Source: Sodalis glossinidius str. 'morsitans'
Lineage (GTDB): Bacteria; Pseudomonadota; Gammaproteobacteria; Enterobacterales; Enterobacteriaceae
Direction: 5' to 3'
DNA length: 64,000 nucleotides
Assembly (NCBI RefSeq): GCF_000010085.1
Contig: NC_007712.1
Coordinates: 2,046,001-2,110,000, forward strand
The translations under genes and the position numbers were made by a program. This document shows, piece by piece, positions 19,717 to 28,269 of this stretch. The notes beneath the pieces were generated by a model, which saw only the letters and a program-made list of their open reading frames with translations, was not told where the DNA came from and made no database searches. Every line of letters starts with the position of its first letter. Position 1 is the stretch's first letter.

Positions 19717-19944
19717 TTACAGACTGAGTCTATTGATTTCGTCAAGCTTATTTTCTATCTCATCGGATACACGCATAATTTTACGCGCAAATTCTCTAGC
19801 AATTCTTGGACTAACTTCACCTATCTAAGGCAAACTTACTGTTGAACGATTTTCGTATTTTAATTCAGCAATATCGAACTTTATGTTGGCGGTAATGTTT
19901 GTTAAACACATGCTGTCACCGCCAAGGATAGAAATTATGGACAT
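19717..19944 (-). pseudogene. Small phage protein with in-frame TAG
   Basis: The frame from ATG 19944 (MSIISILGGDSMCLTNITAN) reads to a TAG near 19827, then continues as IGEVSPRIAREFARKIMRVS to a stop at 19717. A single nonsense codon disrupts a ~75-residue helical protein. Function unknown. Confidence 0.45.
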
Positions 19945-20088
19945 CGACTATTCTCCGGTTATTAAATGATTACCTCGCTGAAAATGTCCCCGCCTATCTT
20001 GTTAAGTGCCTGCTTTGTTGACCCTCTCAGGCGGCGAGGGTTGCTGCTATTCCCCAACAGTAAGGTGGATGTGTAGATAACTGTTTCC

Positions 20089-20200
20089 AGGTTGACATCC
20101 TCCATTTGTCGGAATGATATGTCACTAGGACAGGGAGGGATGTATATGAAGCTTACTCAGTGCGCCGTAAAGCCCCGTCTTTCAGAGCGGGGAGGATGTC
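20089..20200 (+). mobile_element. Remnant resembling the right end of an IS200/IS605-type (tnpB) element
   Basis: The hairpin GCCCCGTCTTTCAGAGCGGGG followed by AGGATGTCAA is very like the conserved right ends of IS605-type elements, where the tnpB message also carries its guide RNA scaffold. GACATCCTCC at 20094-20103 is the reverse complement of GGAGGATGTC at 20190-20199, enclosing about 85 bp. No tnpA or tnpB frame survives, so this is a scar or a miniature derivative. Confidence 0.4.
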
Positions 20201-20204
20201 AAAA

Positions 20205-21454
20205 CTAGACCGACTTAAGAATTGCTAGAGTAAGCGAAGGGCCTTTGGCTGTTTTATCATCACTTCCTAAAAGATTAAACTCTTCTAAAACAATGTCTAA
20301 ACTTTCGAGTAAAATATCATCTTTTATGTTTATACGAGAAATAGATGATAAATTATCAATTATTTTTTCCTTTGTACCAAGGAGCTTGATTGCCGTAACC
20401 ATCGCAACGTAAAACTTAATATTTGTTATTGTTTTAGTATCGAGAGTGAACTTTTCTGAATTACTCTTTAAAACGGTATATTTCATGAGATGTTTGGAGT
20501 CCGTTAACTATTTGGGGATCCTTAATGGTTAATTTTTTTCCCGCGCTAATCGCTTTTGGTGTGATAATCGTCACGCCATTATTTAAATACCAGAAATCAT
20601 CTGAATTTTCATTTTGAAGCGTCATGCGAATTACTGTGTTTACTGTAACACTCCCTTGATAATCTCTGACGTTAGATTCAAAAATGCTTTTGATTAATGC
20701 CCCATTGTCGCAGATGAAATCATAGTACTTTGTTAAAGAGGCTAAACAAATATAACTTCCTGCCGAGATGCTTATGGGCTGTTCTGACACCTCTAATGTG
20801 CGTGAAGTAGATTGTATATTGCGACTCATTTCCAGTAATGTGCTAGAGTCAATGAACTCAAACTCGAATGATGCATTGCTAAATAGTCTTTTTATATCTT
20901 CTTGGAGCTTATGAACTTTGCTTTTTACATTCTCATGTATTTCAGACCTTAATCCTTGTGTGGCATAAAAAATATTATTACAAGTGTTGGAAAGGTTGTT
21001 GCTAATTTAGAATAAGCATATTTTGAATATAGATGCTTTTTCTAACAAAAGCGGATTATATCTTTGCTTGAATTCAGCAATATCATTAGATAAATCGAAG
21101 AGATCTTTTGCTGTTTCACGAAATTTATTGATTGCGTCTTCTTTAAATGTAGGTGATGTCTTCGATTGAATTATAACTAATTCAATATGATTTTTCCGTA
21201 TCTGTGTATTAATTTTAGTATCTTCTTTTTGTAGTTCTTCATTTATGAATGTGAATATTAAATTAAATCCACTGTCGTCAATCCCTCCAACTATACTATA
21301 TGTAATGTCATCATATGTGACATCGTGGTTTTTAGTAATTTCTGATAACGAATAAATTTCAAAAAATCAGAGTCTGTTATTTCTTCATTAAGTTCGTTTT
21401 TTATCTTTTAATATTTTTTCAAGAATAATCTGATTATTTGTTTTTTTAACACGT
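20205..21454 (-). pseudogene. AIPR-family abortive infection phage resistance protein, frameshifted
   Basis: AIPR proteins are associated with abortive infection. Reading from GTG 21454, after GGAG, the family sequence is spread over several frames: NNQIILEKILKDK, ELNEEITDSDFFEIY, GGIDDSGFNLIFTFINEEL, HIELVIIQSKTSPTFKEDA, then FYATQGLRSEIHENVKSK, FWYLNNGVTIITPKAISAG and DPQIVNGLQTSHEIY, the strongest AIPR motif. The C-terminal helices lie at 20205-20486. Indels at poly-A runs near 21405, plus breaks near 21000 and 20480, disable it. It is AT-rich and lies in the left early region near an IS605-like scar. Confidence 0.75.
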
Positions 21455-21459
21455 TAAAC

Positions 21460-21698
21460 TCCTGGCTCTTATTTTATGTATTTAAAATACTGCAAAATGC
21501 ATTATCTCATCCAGCAGAAGGCTTAGTTAGTAAGTCCATCGCGCTTCTTTCTCATGCATCTTGAAGTATACATGTACTTTTTGATGAAGGCTTCTATGAA
21601 TTTTTTGCTGTTCTTCATTGAAGGGTTAAGAATCCATCACCGCATTGATTGAAAAATATACATCCAGTAATTGGGTTTAGCATCATCTTGTAAAAATA
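21460..21698. other. Gap with no gene seen
   Basis: This AT-rich stretch lies between the AIPR remnant and the N-like gene. I see no coherent frame, hairpin terminator or repeat in it. Confidence 0.4.
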
Positions 21699-22085
21699 TC
21701 ACTTCGCCGATATTGCTTTTGATGCTCTAAACCCCGCCTGAAATAACGCCACATTCTCCAAGCAGCACGAACCCTCTTCAAATTCCACGACCGCCCCGCG
21801 ATGTGGATATCTGGCTTTCATGTGCTTCTGGGCGGAAAGGGTGATTTGCTCTTGGTACTGGGTCAGTGTACTTAAATCAAGCGGTGGTGCGGGTTTGCGT
21901 TTGCTGAGTTTTTCCCATCGGGATGGATATTGCTGTTTCTCTGGCTTCAGCCCCAGCACCTTATCGATACGTGATACCACAAGTTCGCGCTGGACTGCTT
22001 CTGCCTTGCGTCTCGCGTGACGGCGAGTCGCTGCGTTTATTTTCTTAACCGGATTAACGGATTTACCATAAACGATAGTTTTCAT
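21699..22085 (-). CDS. N: Lambda N-like transcription antitermination protein
   Basis: This 128-residue protein has an Arg-rich N-terminal segment (NAATRRHARRKAEAVQRE) comparable to the RNA-binding peptide of lambda N (QTRRRERRAEKQAQ), and a central LDLSTLTQYQEQITLSAQKH similar to the LDLTVLAEYHKQIESNLQR region of N. It is transcribed leftward from an operator-controlled promoter region with a nutL hairpin in its leader. It would bind boxB RNA and convert RNA polymerase to a terminator-resistant form with Nus factors. It appears intact. Confidence 0.75.
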   Translation of the reverse strand: MKTIVYGKSVNPVKKINAATRRHARRKAEAVQRELVVSRIDKVLGLKPEKQQYPSRWEKLSKRKPAPPLDLSTLTQYQEQITLSAQKHMKARYPHRGAVVEFEEGSCCLENVALFQAGFRASKAISAK

Positions 22086-22239
22086 GACCCCTCCAACAGA
22101 TGGTTTTGGTGGTGTGTGGTGGCCGGTGCTGATCTTTGGCTTGGTTACGATGACCCGCGGGACGCCTTCCCACTATCGCGAGTAGTGTGCATCAGCCTGC
22201 ACATTCACCACACCCTAAAAACATCTGGGCAAAGGTTCG

Positions 22240-22268
22240 GCACGTTGTCGGTGCTTTCCGTAGAGCAT
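22240..22268 (-). promoter_or_regulatory. nutL site (boxA plus boxB hairpin)
   Basis: On the minus strand TGCTCTACGGAAA precedes the hairpin GCAC-CGACAAC-GTGC (22254-22240) and CCGAAC. The same arrangement occurs downstream of cro at 23628-23656 with a compensatory stem change. The GACAA loop equals the P22-type boxB loop. It lies in the leader of the N-like gene. Confidence 0.65.
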
Positions 22269-22315
22269 GAAGCTCGTTGTAAAGATCATGAGACCGTGTG
22301 TCTCGATGGTTAAAG

Positions 22316-22377
22316 AATACTCAAAATACTCTAAAAGTAAATACCTAAAGTATTTAATTAATAATAAAAGGCGTATA
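22316..22377. promoter_or_regulatory. OL operator region with three CI/Cro half-site pairs and PL
   Basis: The centre site AATAC-CTAAA-GTATT is at 22340-22354. Degenerate copies are at 22316-22330 (AATAC-TCAAA-ATACT) and 22363-22377 (AATAA-AAGGC-GTATA), at 24- and 23-bp spacing. A minus-strand promoter with TATTCT as its -10 (22319-22314) and TTTACT as its -35 overlaps them, reading toward N. Confidence 0.6.
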
Positions 22378-22571
22378 TTATTGATTTTGTTGTATTTAAA
22401 TATTTTATTGCATTACCGCTACTTAGGGTTGTCGCTTTGCAAGCCTAACGATACAAAGTGCGAATGCTAAACGAAATGAGGGGGAGAGGGGGCTGGGTTT
22501 AGGAGTAAAAGGGTGAGAGAAAGCGTTAGCCGATGCCCTTTGCTGTGGCTAACATGCTTATGTTATGGGAT

Positions 22572-23294
22572 TTAATCGAATGTTTTTTCAGGCCATTGCG
22601 CATGTATCACTTTTCCAACCAATTGACAGCTTTCATTACATGTGAGTAACGGGAAATGCGGATTTAACGGCTCTAAATAAAGAATCCCTCCATCTTTGAT
22701 GTAACGTTTGAAGGTGAAATCACAACCATCCATGCTTGCTATACAAAAATCACCAGGCTCTACCAATTCTTTAGGATCTACGAGTATTAGCATTCCTTCT
22801 GGAAAACTTGGTCGTGAACCTGCTGGTGAGGTCATAGAGTGGCCTTCAACTTCCAACCAAAAAGCATTATCGCTTGCTTTTCGAGTAGTTGATACCCAGT
22901 CTCTAGCATCTGATAAAGAGAATGCTTTTGCTTCATTTGTAAAGAAGCCTGCTTGAATTGTGCTGAACAATGGATAATCGTACGCTTTTTTGAATGCAGA
23001 CATATTGCATGCATTGCTCGCATTATTAATTAAGTATTGTGAAATGGTTTGCGCAAGAGAAGGGCTAAAATCCCCGATTGACACTTTTAGTAACGACGCG
23101 AACTCAGAGGCTATCGGTACGTTTAACGGATTTCTACCATTAAGGTAATGACCTACGGCACCTTGAGAAATGCCAAGGTGGTCGGCTATTGTGTATTGGG
23201 TAAGACCCAATTCCTTCTTTTTTAACTCATACAGGGCTTTCAGGCGTGCTGCGTCAGCTTGTTGCTCTGGAGTTAAAGGTGTCTTCGTTTTCAT
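22572..23294 (-). CDS. cI: CI-type prophage repressor (HTH plus S24 peptidase)
   Basis: This 240-residue protein is closely similar to lambda CI along its length. The helix-turn-helix (LGLTQYTIADHLGISQGAVG) is at residues 33-52. The autocleavage Ala-Gly lies in STIQAGFF near residue 115. The catalytic Ser is in LEVEGHSMTSP and the Lys in FTFKRYIKDG. The C-terminal VGKVIHAQWPEKTF matches the lambda ending. It binds OR and OL to hold lysogeny and is cleaved through RecA. The ATG is only about 10 bases from the nearest operator, suggesting a nearly leaderless message from PRM. No lesion seen. Confidence 0.92.
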   Translation of the reverse strand: MKTKTPLTPEQQADAARLKALYELKKKELGLTQYTIADHLGISQGAVGHYLNGRNPLNVPIASEFASLLKVSIGDFSPSLAQTISQYLINNASNACNMSAFKKAYDYPLFSTIQAGFFTNEAKAFSLSDARDWVSTTRKASDNAFWLEVEGHSMTSPAGSRPSFPEGMLILVDPKELVEPGDFCIASMDGCDFTFKRYIKDGGILYLEPLNPHFPLLTCNESCQLVGKVIHAQWPEKTFD

Positions 23295-23305
23295 GACTGC
23301 ATGAT

Positions 23306-23368
23306 AATACCAATTGTATTGACGGCAAAATATGGGAGGTATTGTAATGAGGGAATACCTGATGTATT
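23306..23368. promoter_or_regulatory. OR operator region with three CI/Cro sites
   Basis: Three sites of form AATAY-N5-GTATT are at 23306-23320 (CAATT spacer), 23329-23343 (GGGAG spacer) and 23354-23368 (CTGAT spacer), with centres 23 and 25 bp apart as in lambda. PR toward cro probably uses TTGTAA at 23342 and TATTCT at 23365. The site nearest cI overlaps the likely PRM -10 (TATTAT on the minus strand). Confidence 0.75.
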
Positions 23369-23399
23369 CTTTGTGTCGTGTATAAAACGGAGATTAACC

Positions 23400-23588
23400 A
23401 TGAGCAAAATGACCCTAGTTGATTACGTTAAAGCTCACGGACAAACGAAAGCTGCATATGACCTTGGCGTCATTCAATGCGCAATTAGTAAAGCGAGCCG
23501 GGCGGGGCGTAACATTTTTGTAACCGTTATGCCTGATGGGTCTGTAAAAGGTGAAGAAATAAAACCTTTCCCTAGTATTAAAAAGTAA
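23400..23588 (+). CDS. cro: Cro-like regulator
   Basis: This 62-residue protein starts at ATG 23400 after GGAG; the longer upstream frame runs through the operators. The HTH (GQTKAAYDLGVIQCAISKAS) corresponds to lambda Cro GQTKTAKDLGVYQSAINKA. It would bind the same operators as CI with opposite preference and lead to lytic growth. Divergent from cI across OR; nutR lies 40 bp downstream. Intact. Confidence 0.85.
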   Translation: MSKMTLVDYVKAHGQTKAAYDLGVIQCAISKASRAGRNIFVTVMPDGSVKGEEIKPFPSIKK

Positions 23589-23627
23589 AGATTTATGTAA
23601 GTTACCGAATTTTTCACAACGGACATT

Positions 23628-23656
23628 CGTCCTACGGAAGCCACTGACAACGTGGC
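23628..23656 (+). promoter_or_regulatory. nutR site (boxA plus boxB hairpin)
   Basis: CGTCCTACGGAAG precedes the hairpin GCCAC-TGACAAC-GTGGC at 23640-23656. The block aligns base for base with the nutL block at 22240-22268, including CTACGGAA and the trailing CGAAC. The boxB stem has changed G-C orientation in a compensated way. It lies between cro and cII as in lambda. Confidence 0.65.
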
Positions 23657-23743
23657 GAACTCAACATCCCACAGTACCCACTCACTGTGACTTGCTCACG
23701 GCATTGTCACGTCTATTGATTACCACACAAAGGATTATCACTT

Positions 23744-24028
23744 ATGGATTATGCAAATCCAAGCAAACCTGACACACATGAGATTAACCGCGTCGAAACC
23801 GACCTGCTGCTGGCTATGTCTGCACTGACCCAGCGCAGCTTTTCAAAGCTGGCAGGGTGGAACGAATCCAAGGTCAGCCGCTACAACCTGCGCGACATGG
23901 CGACTGCAATGGTGATTTTAGGTCAAGCATGGGCAGTAAGTCCAATAGCTCAGCTAGCGAAACAGACGGTAGCTACTGTGTTGGCACCTAAAAAAAACGC
24001 CTCCAACACGAGCATGCTGGAGGCGTGA
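23744..24028 (+). CDS. cII: CII-like transcriptional activator
   Basis: This 94-residue protein begins with RVETDLLLAMSALTQRSFSK, equivalent to lambda CII RIESALLNKIAMLGTEKTAE, followed by the HTH KLAGWNESKVSRYNLRDMA and PIAQLAKQTVATVLAPKKNA. The tetrameric activator would switch on cI and int promoters after infection. The stop lies inside a minus-strand terminator likely belonging to an OOP-type antisense RNA. Confidence 0.8.
   Translation: MDYANPSKPDTHEINRVETDLLLAMSALTQRSFSKLAGWNESKVSRYNLRDMATAMVILGQAWAVSPIAQLAKQTVATVLAPKKNASNTSMLEA
23990..24026 (-). terminator. Minus-strand terminator in the 3' end of cII (OOP-type)
   Basis: On the minus strand ACGCCTCCA (24026-24018) pairs with TGGAGGCGT (24005-23997) and is followed by a run of seven or more T. 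In lambda the OOP antisense RNA ends at such a terminator over the cII end. A promoter between cII and the replication gene is expected but I cannot place it confidently. Confidence 0.6.
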
Positions 24029-24070
24029 GACATAGCGAAGATATTCGTAAGTAGCGGAGAAATCAGAAAA

Positions 24071-24799
24071 ATGAGTATGTCATTGATGGCTAAGGCTATG
24101 AATATCAAAGTCGGTAACCCGATATGTAAACTGGTTCTCCTTAAGCTGGCTGATAATGCGAATGATAAAGGGGAGTGCTGGCCTTCTTACCAGCATATAG
24201 CTGACCAATGTGAAATTGGCAGATCAACAGTTAAAAGCCATATCAGGGCACTCGAACAAATGGGAATGCTGCGCAGGGCATTTCGCAAGAGCGGTGAGCT
24301 GAATCAATCCAATCTGTTTTATCTCACGCTCGACAATTCAGTTAAGCACCCCCCTGAAAATAGTGTGGTAGGAGATGATCTAGGTCAGGAGCTGCCCCCA
24401 TAACCAGTCACTCTTTTGAACCAGTTATGGAACCTAAAACCCCTTACCCCCTACCGGGGGCCTCTCCCCGGAACCGGCAGGAAAAAACCAAACCCCCAAC
24501 CAAAACCTGACCAGCTTTCCACGCAGGACTATCAGGTAGCACTGGCAATCTACAACGACACGGTAGCCGACAGACTCCCCCACGCTGTAGAGCTTAACGA
24601 CAAGCGGCGCGAGGGTATCAAACGACTCATGGGTCAGCTGGCACGAAAAGACCTTCAGGGGTTCCGGGCCTACGTGGAGGCGTTTGTGACCCACGCGCCG
24701 CCGTTTTACTTCGGGGGACAATGACCGGGGCTGGACGGCCAATCTTGACTACCTGCTTCGTGTTGACACCCTGACCAAAGTCCGGGAGGGCACGCTGTG
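24071..24799 (+). pseudogene. Phage replication initiator (O-like, HTH plus DnaT-like C-terminus), frameshifted
   Basis: The N-terminal 110 residues contain a winged HTH (NANDKGECWPSYQHIADQCE, GRSTVKSHIRALEQMGMLRR). After a shift near 24405 the frame continues through a Pro-rich linker (PGTGRKKPNPQPKPDQ) to a DnaT_2-like C-terminal domain (FYFG...DRGWTANLDYLLRVD). A further indel near 24718 interrupts that motif, and the end is at 24799. This gene normally binds the phage origin and recruits the helicase encoded next. Confidence 0.65.
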
Positions 24800-26182
24800 A
24801 CAGACCAGGAAATCGAAGCCAGTGTCATCGGTGGTCTGCTGCTAGGCGGTTACACGCCTGATGCGGCGGATGTCCTCGCTACGCTGCTGGATGACGACGC
24901 TTTCACCGCCAGCCTGTACCGTGAGACGTTCCGCGAAATTCGGCGGCAGGCGAAAACCCGTGGCTTGATTGACGGGCTGATGGTGGGTGAGGCGATGGGG
25001 AGCGGCAACTTTGGCGCGGTGATGGAAACGGCGAAGAAGTGTCCCAGCGCAGCGAATCTCAAGGGGTATGCGCGGGTACTGGCAGACTATCAGCGTGTGC
25101 GGCGGGCGCTTCACGGCGTTGTTGGGCGATGGACTGGAGCAGATACGCCAATCCTCGAACCATGAACGTGCGTTGGCAGTGATGGGGCAGGTGTTAGCCT
25201 CCCTGCGTGATATCGACTGCCCCGCCGACGAAGTCCGCCCAATGCATATCGACGAGCTGATAGCCCCCTACACCGCGCTTTTGGAAAAGTGTCTGAAGAA
25301 TGGGGAAGCCTCGGACTCATTGAAAACGGGCATTGAGGAATTGGATGACATTCTTGGTGGTATCAATCCGGTGGACTTGGTGATTGTTGCCGCCCGTCCC
25401 GGCATGGGAAAGACTGAATTTGCCTTGAAGGTGGCGGAGGGTGTCGCTGCACAGCATACCACACGCCAGATTGACACGGAGAACGGCGCGATAACTGAAA
25501 TCGAACGCAAGGGTGTTTTGATTTTCTCGATGGAAATGGATGCGATGCAGGTTATCGAGCGCTCATTGGCGGGAGCCAGTCATCTCCCGGTTTCGACGCT
25601 ACGCAAGCCTTGCCGGATGGATGACGGAGGTTGGGCAAGAGTATCTCAGGGACTTCGCCGCTTACAGGGGCTTGATGTTTGGGTCGTGGATGCATCATCA
25701 CTGACCATCGAGCAGATACGAGCCATTTCTTACCGGCACAAGCTTGCCCACCCTGCGTTATCGCTGATTATGGTCGATTATCTGGGTCTGATTGAGAAGC
25801 CACGAGCAGAGCGTAATGACCTTGCCGTCGCGCATATTTCCGGCAGCCTCAAGCGTATGGCGAAGGAGCTGAAAACGCCGGTGATGTCGCTAAGTCAGTT
25901 ATCCAGAAACGTAGAGCAGCGCACCAATAAGCGGCCTACCTGTGCTGATTTAAGAGATTCAGGCAGCATTGAGCAGGACGCTCTGATAGCATCATCATGC
26001 TCTACCGCGATGCGGTGTACAACGAGAATAGTCCAGCGGCGAAATACGCTGAACTCATTGTCGCCAAAAACCGGTTTGGCACGCAGGGAACCGCTTATCA
26101 GGAATTTTCATTGCAGCCCTTTTTGTTTGGGTGGATAAATTCAGAGGTGGTTAATGGACAAAACACGCTTCCTGCTGCGTGA
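24797..26182 (+). pseudogene. DnaB-like replicative helicase of the phage, frameshifted twice
   Basis: The N-terminal domain (QEIEASVIGGLLLGGYTPDA) is in frame to about 25110, then shifts to the frame containing the RecA-type core: Walker A ARPGMGKTEFAL, Walker B ALSLIMVDYLGLI, and SLSQLSRNVEQRTNKRPTCA with the DSGSIEQDA box. A second shift near 25985 moves the C-terminus (IMLYRDAVYNENSPAAKYAE, IVAKNRFGTQGT) to another frame ending at 26182. Such proteins replace host DnaB at the phage fork. Inactive as it stands. Confidence 0.75.
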
Positions 26183-26591
26183 TGAACGAATACGAGAAAA
26201 CCTGAAAGCGTTTATTGATTCACTCCCCACCGACGAACACCGCCCTCTCGAAATTACCATCAACGACAGCACAAGAAATTTGCCGCAGAACAATTTGTTT
26301 CATGCGCTATGCACCGATGTCTCTCGGCAAGTGTTGTGGGCAGATAAACCGCGTCCGCTTTTGGACTGGAAAGCGTTGTTCGTCTCAGGCCATGCCATCG
26401 CCACAGGCAGGCCGGGAGAAGTCGTTACAGGGCTGGAGGGGGAGTTTTGCAGCATCCGCGAGAGCACGGCTCAGATGGGCGTGAAGCGCATGAACAGTTT
26501 GATTGAGTACTCGCAAGTCTGGGCAGTGGGAAACGGCGTCAGGCTGTGGGAGGTGCGTTATTCAGGGGATTATTTTGGGAGAGTCGGATGA
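26154..26591 (+). CDS. ninB: NinB/Orf-type recombination mediator
   Basis: This 145-residue protein overlaps the end of the helicase remnant. The sequence (RPLEITINDSTRNLPQNNLF, ALCTDVSRQVLWADKPRPLL, DWKALFVSGH, TAQMGVKRMNSLIEYSQVWA) matches the NinB family, which substitutes for RecFOR in loading recombinase on SSB-coated DNA. It is located after the replication genes, as in lambda. No lesion seen. Confidence 0.8.
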   Translation: MDKTRFLLRDERIRENLKAFIDSLPTDEHRPLEITINDSTRNLPQNNLFHALCTDVSRQVLWADKPRPLLDWKALFVSGHAIATGRPGEVVTGLEGEFCSIRESTAQMGVKRMNSLIEYSQVWAVGNGVRLWEVRYSGDYFGRVG

Positions 26592-26800
26592 AGAAGAGCT
26601 GTTTCAGGTATGACGGGTTAACCAGGAAGAGGCTGAACACCTCATCAGGCACTACGAAGGCAAGGATTATTGTGTTGTCAGGTCACTGAGCAGTAACCCG
26701 CAGTATTGGGATGTCGTCGTCACCCTTCGCGAACAGAAATACCTCAAACCAACGCCACGCTCAATGGTTAACAAAATGTGGAACTGGATATGGCACTAAA
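26588..26800 (+). pseudogene. Small nin-region protein, frameshifted near its start
   Basis: ATG 26588 overlaps the ninB stop. The first frame gives only KKSCFRYDG. The coherent frame continues EEAEHLIRHYEGKDYCVVRS and ends RSMVNKMWNWIWH at 26800. One indel near 26615 separates them. No family recognised. Confidence 0.45.
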
Positions 26801-27288
26801 ATCAAACACCCGGCCAGAGCACAAAGATACATGGCGAACGCCGCACGAGGTCTTTCAGGCATTGAATGCAGAGTTCGGGTTCTGCCTTGACGCTGCCGCC
26901 GACCACGATAATGCCCTGTGTCTCGACTATCTGACAAAAAGAGGATGATGCCCTGAGTTGCGATTGGCAGACTCGGGGTGCCATTTTCTGCAATCCCCCG
27001 TACAGCAATATCATGCCGTAGATGAAAAAGGCCGCCGAGCAGTGTGCGGTACAGCAGCAGACTATCGTCATGCTTCTCCCTTCCGACACCTCGACGGCGT
27101 GGTTCGCTCAGGCACAGAAAACGGCAGATGAGGTGCGATTGTTGTTTATCAGCGCTGAAACCGGCGAGAAGGGCAAGGCGGGTAACAGCAAGAGCAGCGT
27201 GTTGTTCATCTGGCGACCGTGGCGAACCACCTCAAAAGGGATGACTACGGTAAGGAAGCAGGCGCTGATGAGCCGAATATGGGGGTAG
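26790..27288 (+). pseudogene. Phage N6-adenine DNA methyltransferase (Dam-like), frameshifted with a stop
   Basis: It starts at ATG 26790 (SNTRPEHKDTWRTPHEVFQA, then FGFCLDAAADHDNALCLDYL). After a shift near 26945 it reads CDWQTRGAIFCNPPYSNIMP, where NPPY is the catalytic motif of adenine-N6 methylases. An in-frame TAG follows immediately (27018). The remainder (VMLLPSDTSTAWFAQAQKTA, SSVLFIWRP) completes the family. The enzyme would protect phage DNA from restriction. It is inactivated by both lesions. Confidence 0.75.
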
Positions 27289-27290
27289 GT

Positions 27291-27752
27291 ATGGCACTGA
27301 AACGAGATAAGCATGACGCGGTATTTTCTGAACTCGTCCGAGAAAGAACCAACTGGCAGTGCGATTACTGCGGTAACTATTTTCATCACGACCACGGTAA
27401 TCTCCATTGCTCCCATTTCAAATCCCGCCGACACAAGGCGACCCGCTATCATCCCTTCAACGCCTTTGCTCACTGTGCGGGCTGCCACCGCAAATTAGGA
27501 GAAGACCCGTATGAGTTTACGATGCACGCGAACATCACCTACGGAGAGATGACTATTGACCGCGTGGCGCATTTGGCAGCGATGCCAATACGCTTGAAGC
27601 CGTTGCAGATGGAGGAGATTTACCAGCACATGAAGGATGAACTCAAGCGCCTTAGGGAATTACTGGCTGGCGGAAATATCTGGCGCATCGAGTTCACGCT
27701 ACCGGATTGGTATCAGGAGGGCATTACCTATCGCATGGGGGAGGCAGCATGA
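27291..27752 (+). CDS. HNH/NinG-like metal-dependent nuclease
   Basis: I choose ATG 27291 after GGGGGTAGGT (153 residues); the longer frame starts within the methylase remnant. The core shows CDYCGNYF, HCSHFKSRRHKATRYHPFN and FAHCAGCHRKLGEDPYEFT, a Cys/His-rich treble-clef HNH arrangement. Nin-region proteins of this kind (NinG/Rap) act on recombination junctions. The exact family is uncertain; it could be a generic HNH endonuclease. Its stop overlaps the next start (ATGA). Confidence 0.6.
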   Translation: MALKRDKHDAVFSELVRERTNWQCDYCGNYFHHDHGNLHCSHFKSRRHKATRYHPFNAFAHCAGCHRKLGEDPYEFTMHANITYGEMTIDRVAHLAAMPIRLKPLQMEEIYQHMKDELKRLRELLAGGNIWRIEFTLPDWYQEGITYRMGEAA

Positions 27753-27907
27753 GACCACGAGGGCGGCTTACCGCGAGCGATATTCCGCTTGTCCGGGCGC
27801 TGCTGGCCTCCGGTATGCCGGTGGCGGAGGTGACGAGGAAATTCGAGGTTCGCAAGCAGAACATCTACAGCATCAAAAACGGCAAAAGCTGGGGAGCGGT
27901 AAAATGA
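27749..27907 (+). CDS. Small helix-turn-helix protein of the nin region
   Basis: This 52-residue protein starts at ATG 27749, overlapping the upstream stop by four bases. TASDIPLVRALLASGMPVAE and RKFEVRKQNIYSIKNGKSW form a resolvase/Hin-like HTH. Coupled to the Q gene start at 27904 by a four-base overlap. Function unknown. Confidence 0.6.
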   Translation: MRPRGRLTASDIPLVRALLASGMPVAEVTRKFEVRKQNIYSIKNGKSWGAVK

Positions 27908-28269
27908 GAGATATTCAGCAGGTACTGGCGCGGTGGGGAGCATGGGCAGCCAATAATCGCGAAAATGTTTATTGGCGTCCAATTGCTGCCGGCTTCTCTG
28001 AACTTGTTCCATCAAAAATTAAGTCCCGAGAGCAGTGCATTGATGATGACGGACTCATCATATCAAGATGTATAGCTTCCCTGAACAAGAAAAACCTAAA
28101 TGCACATAATTTATTATTTGACTATTACATTTTTGGTAAAAAATTTATGAAACTAGCGTCAGAGCATGGCTGTTCTGATTGTTATATCGGGAGAAAGTTG
28201 CAAAATGCTGAAGGGATTTTTGAAGGGTATCCTTATGGCCTTGGACGTCAGCCTGGAAATGGATCCTGA
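27904..28269 (+). CDS. Q: Antitermination protein Q (phage_antitermQ type)
   Basis: This 121-residue protein starts at ATG 27904 (DIQQVLARWGAWAANNRENV, WRPIAAGFSELVPSKIKSRE, QCIDDDGLIISRCIASLNKK), the signature of Q proteins related to those of phages 82 and 21. The C-terminal helix region (MKLASEHGCSDCYIGRKLQN) resembles an HTH. Q loads on RNA polymerase paused at the late promoter and lets it read through terminators into the lysis and head genes. Strong terminator hairpins lie at 28408 and 28531. It appears intact. Confidence 0.85.
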   Translation: MRDIQQVLARWGAWAANNRENVYWRPIAAGFSELVPSKIKSREQCIDDDGLIISRCIASLNKKNLNAHNLLFDYYIFGKKFMKLASEHGCSDCYIGRKLQNAEGIFEGYPYGLGRQPGNGS

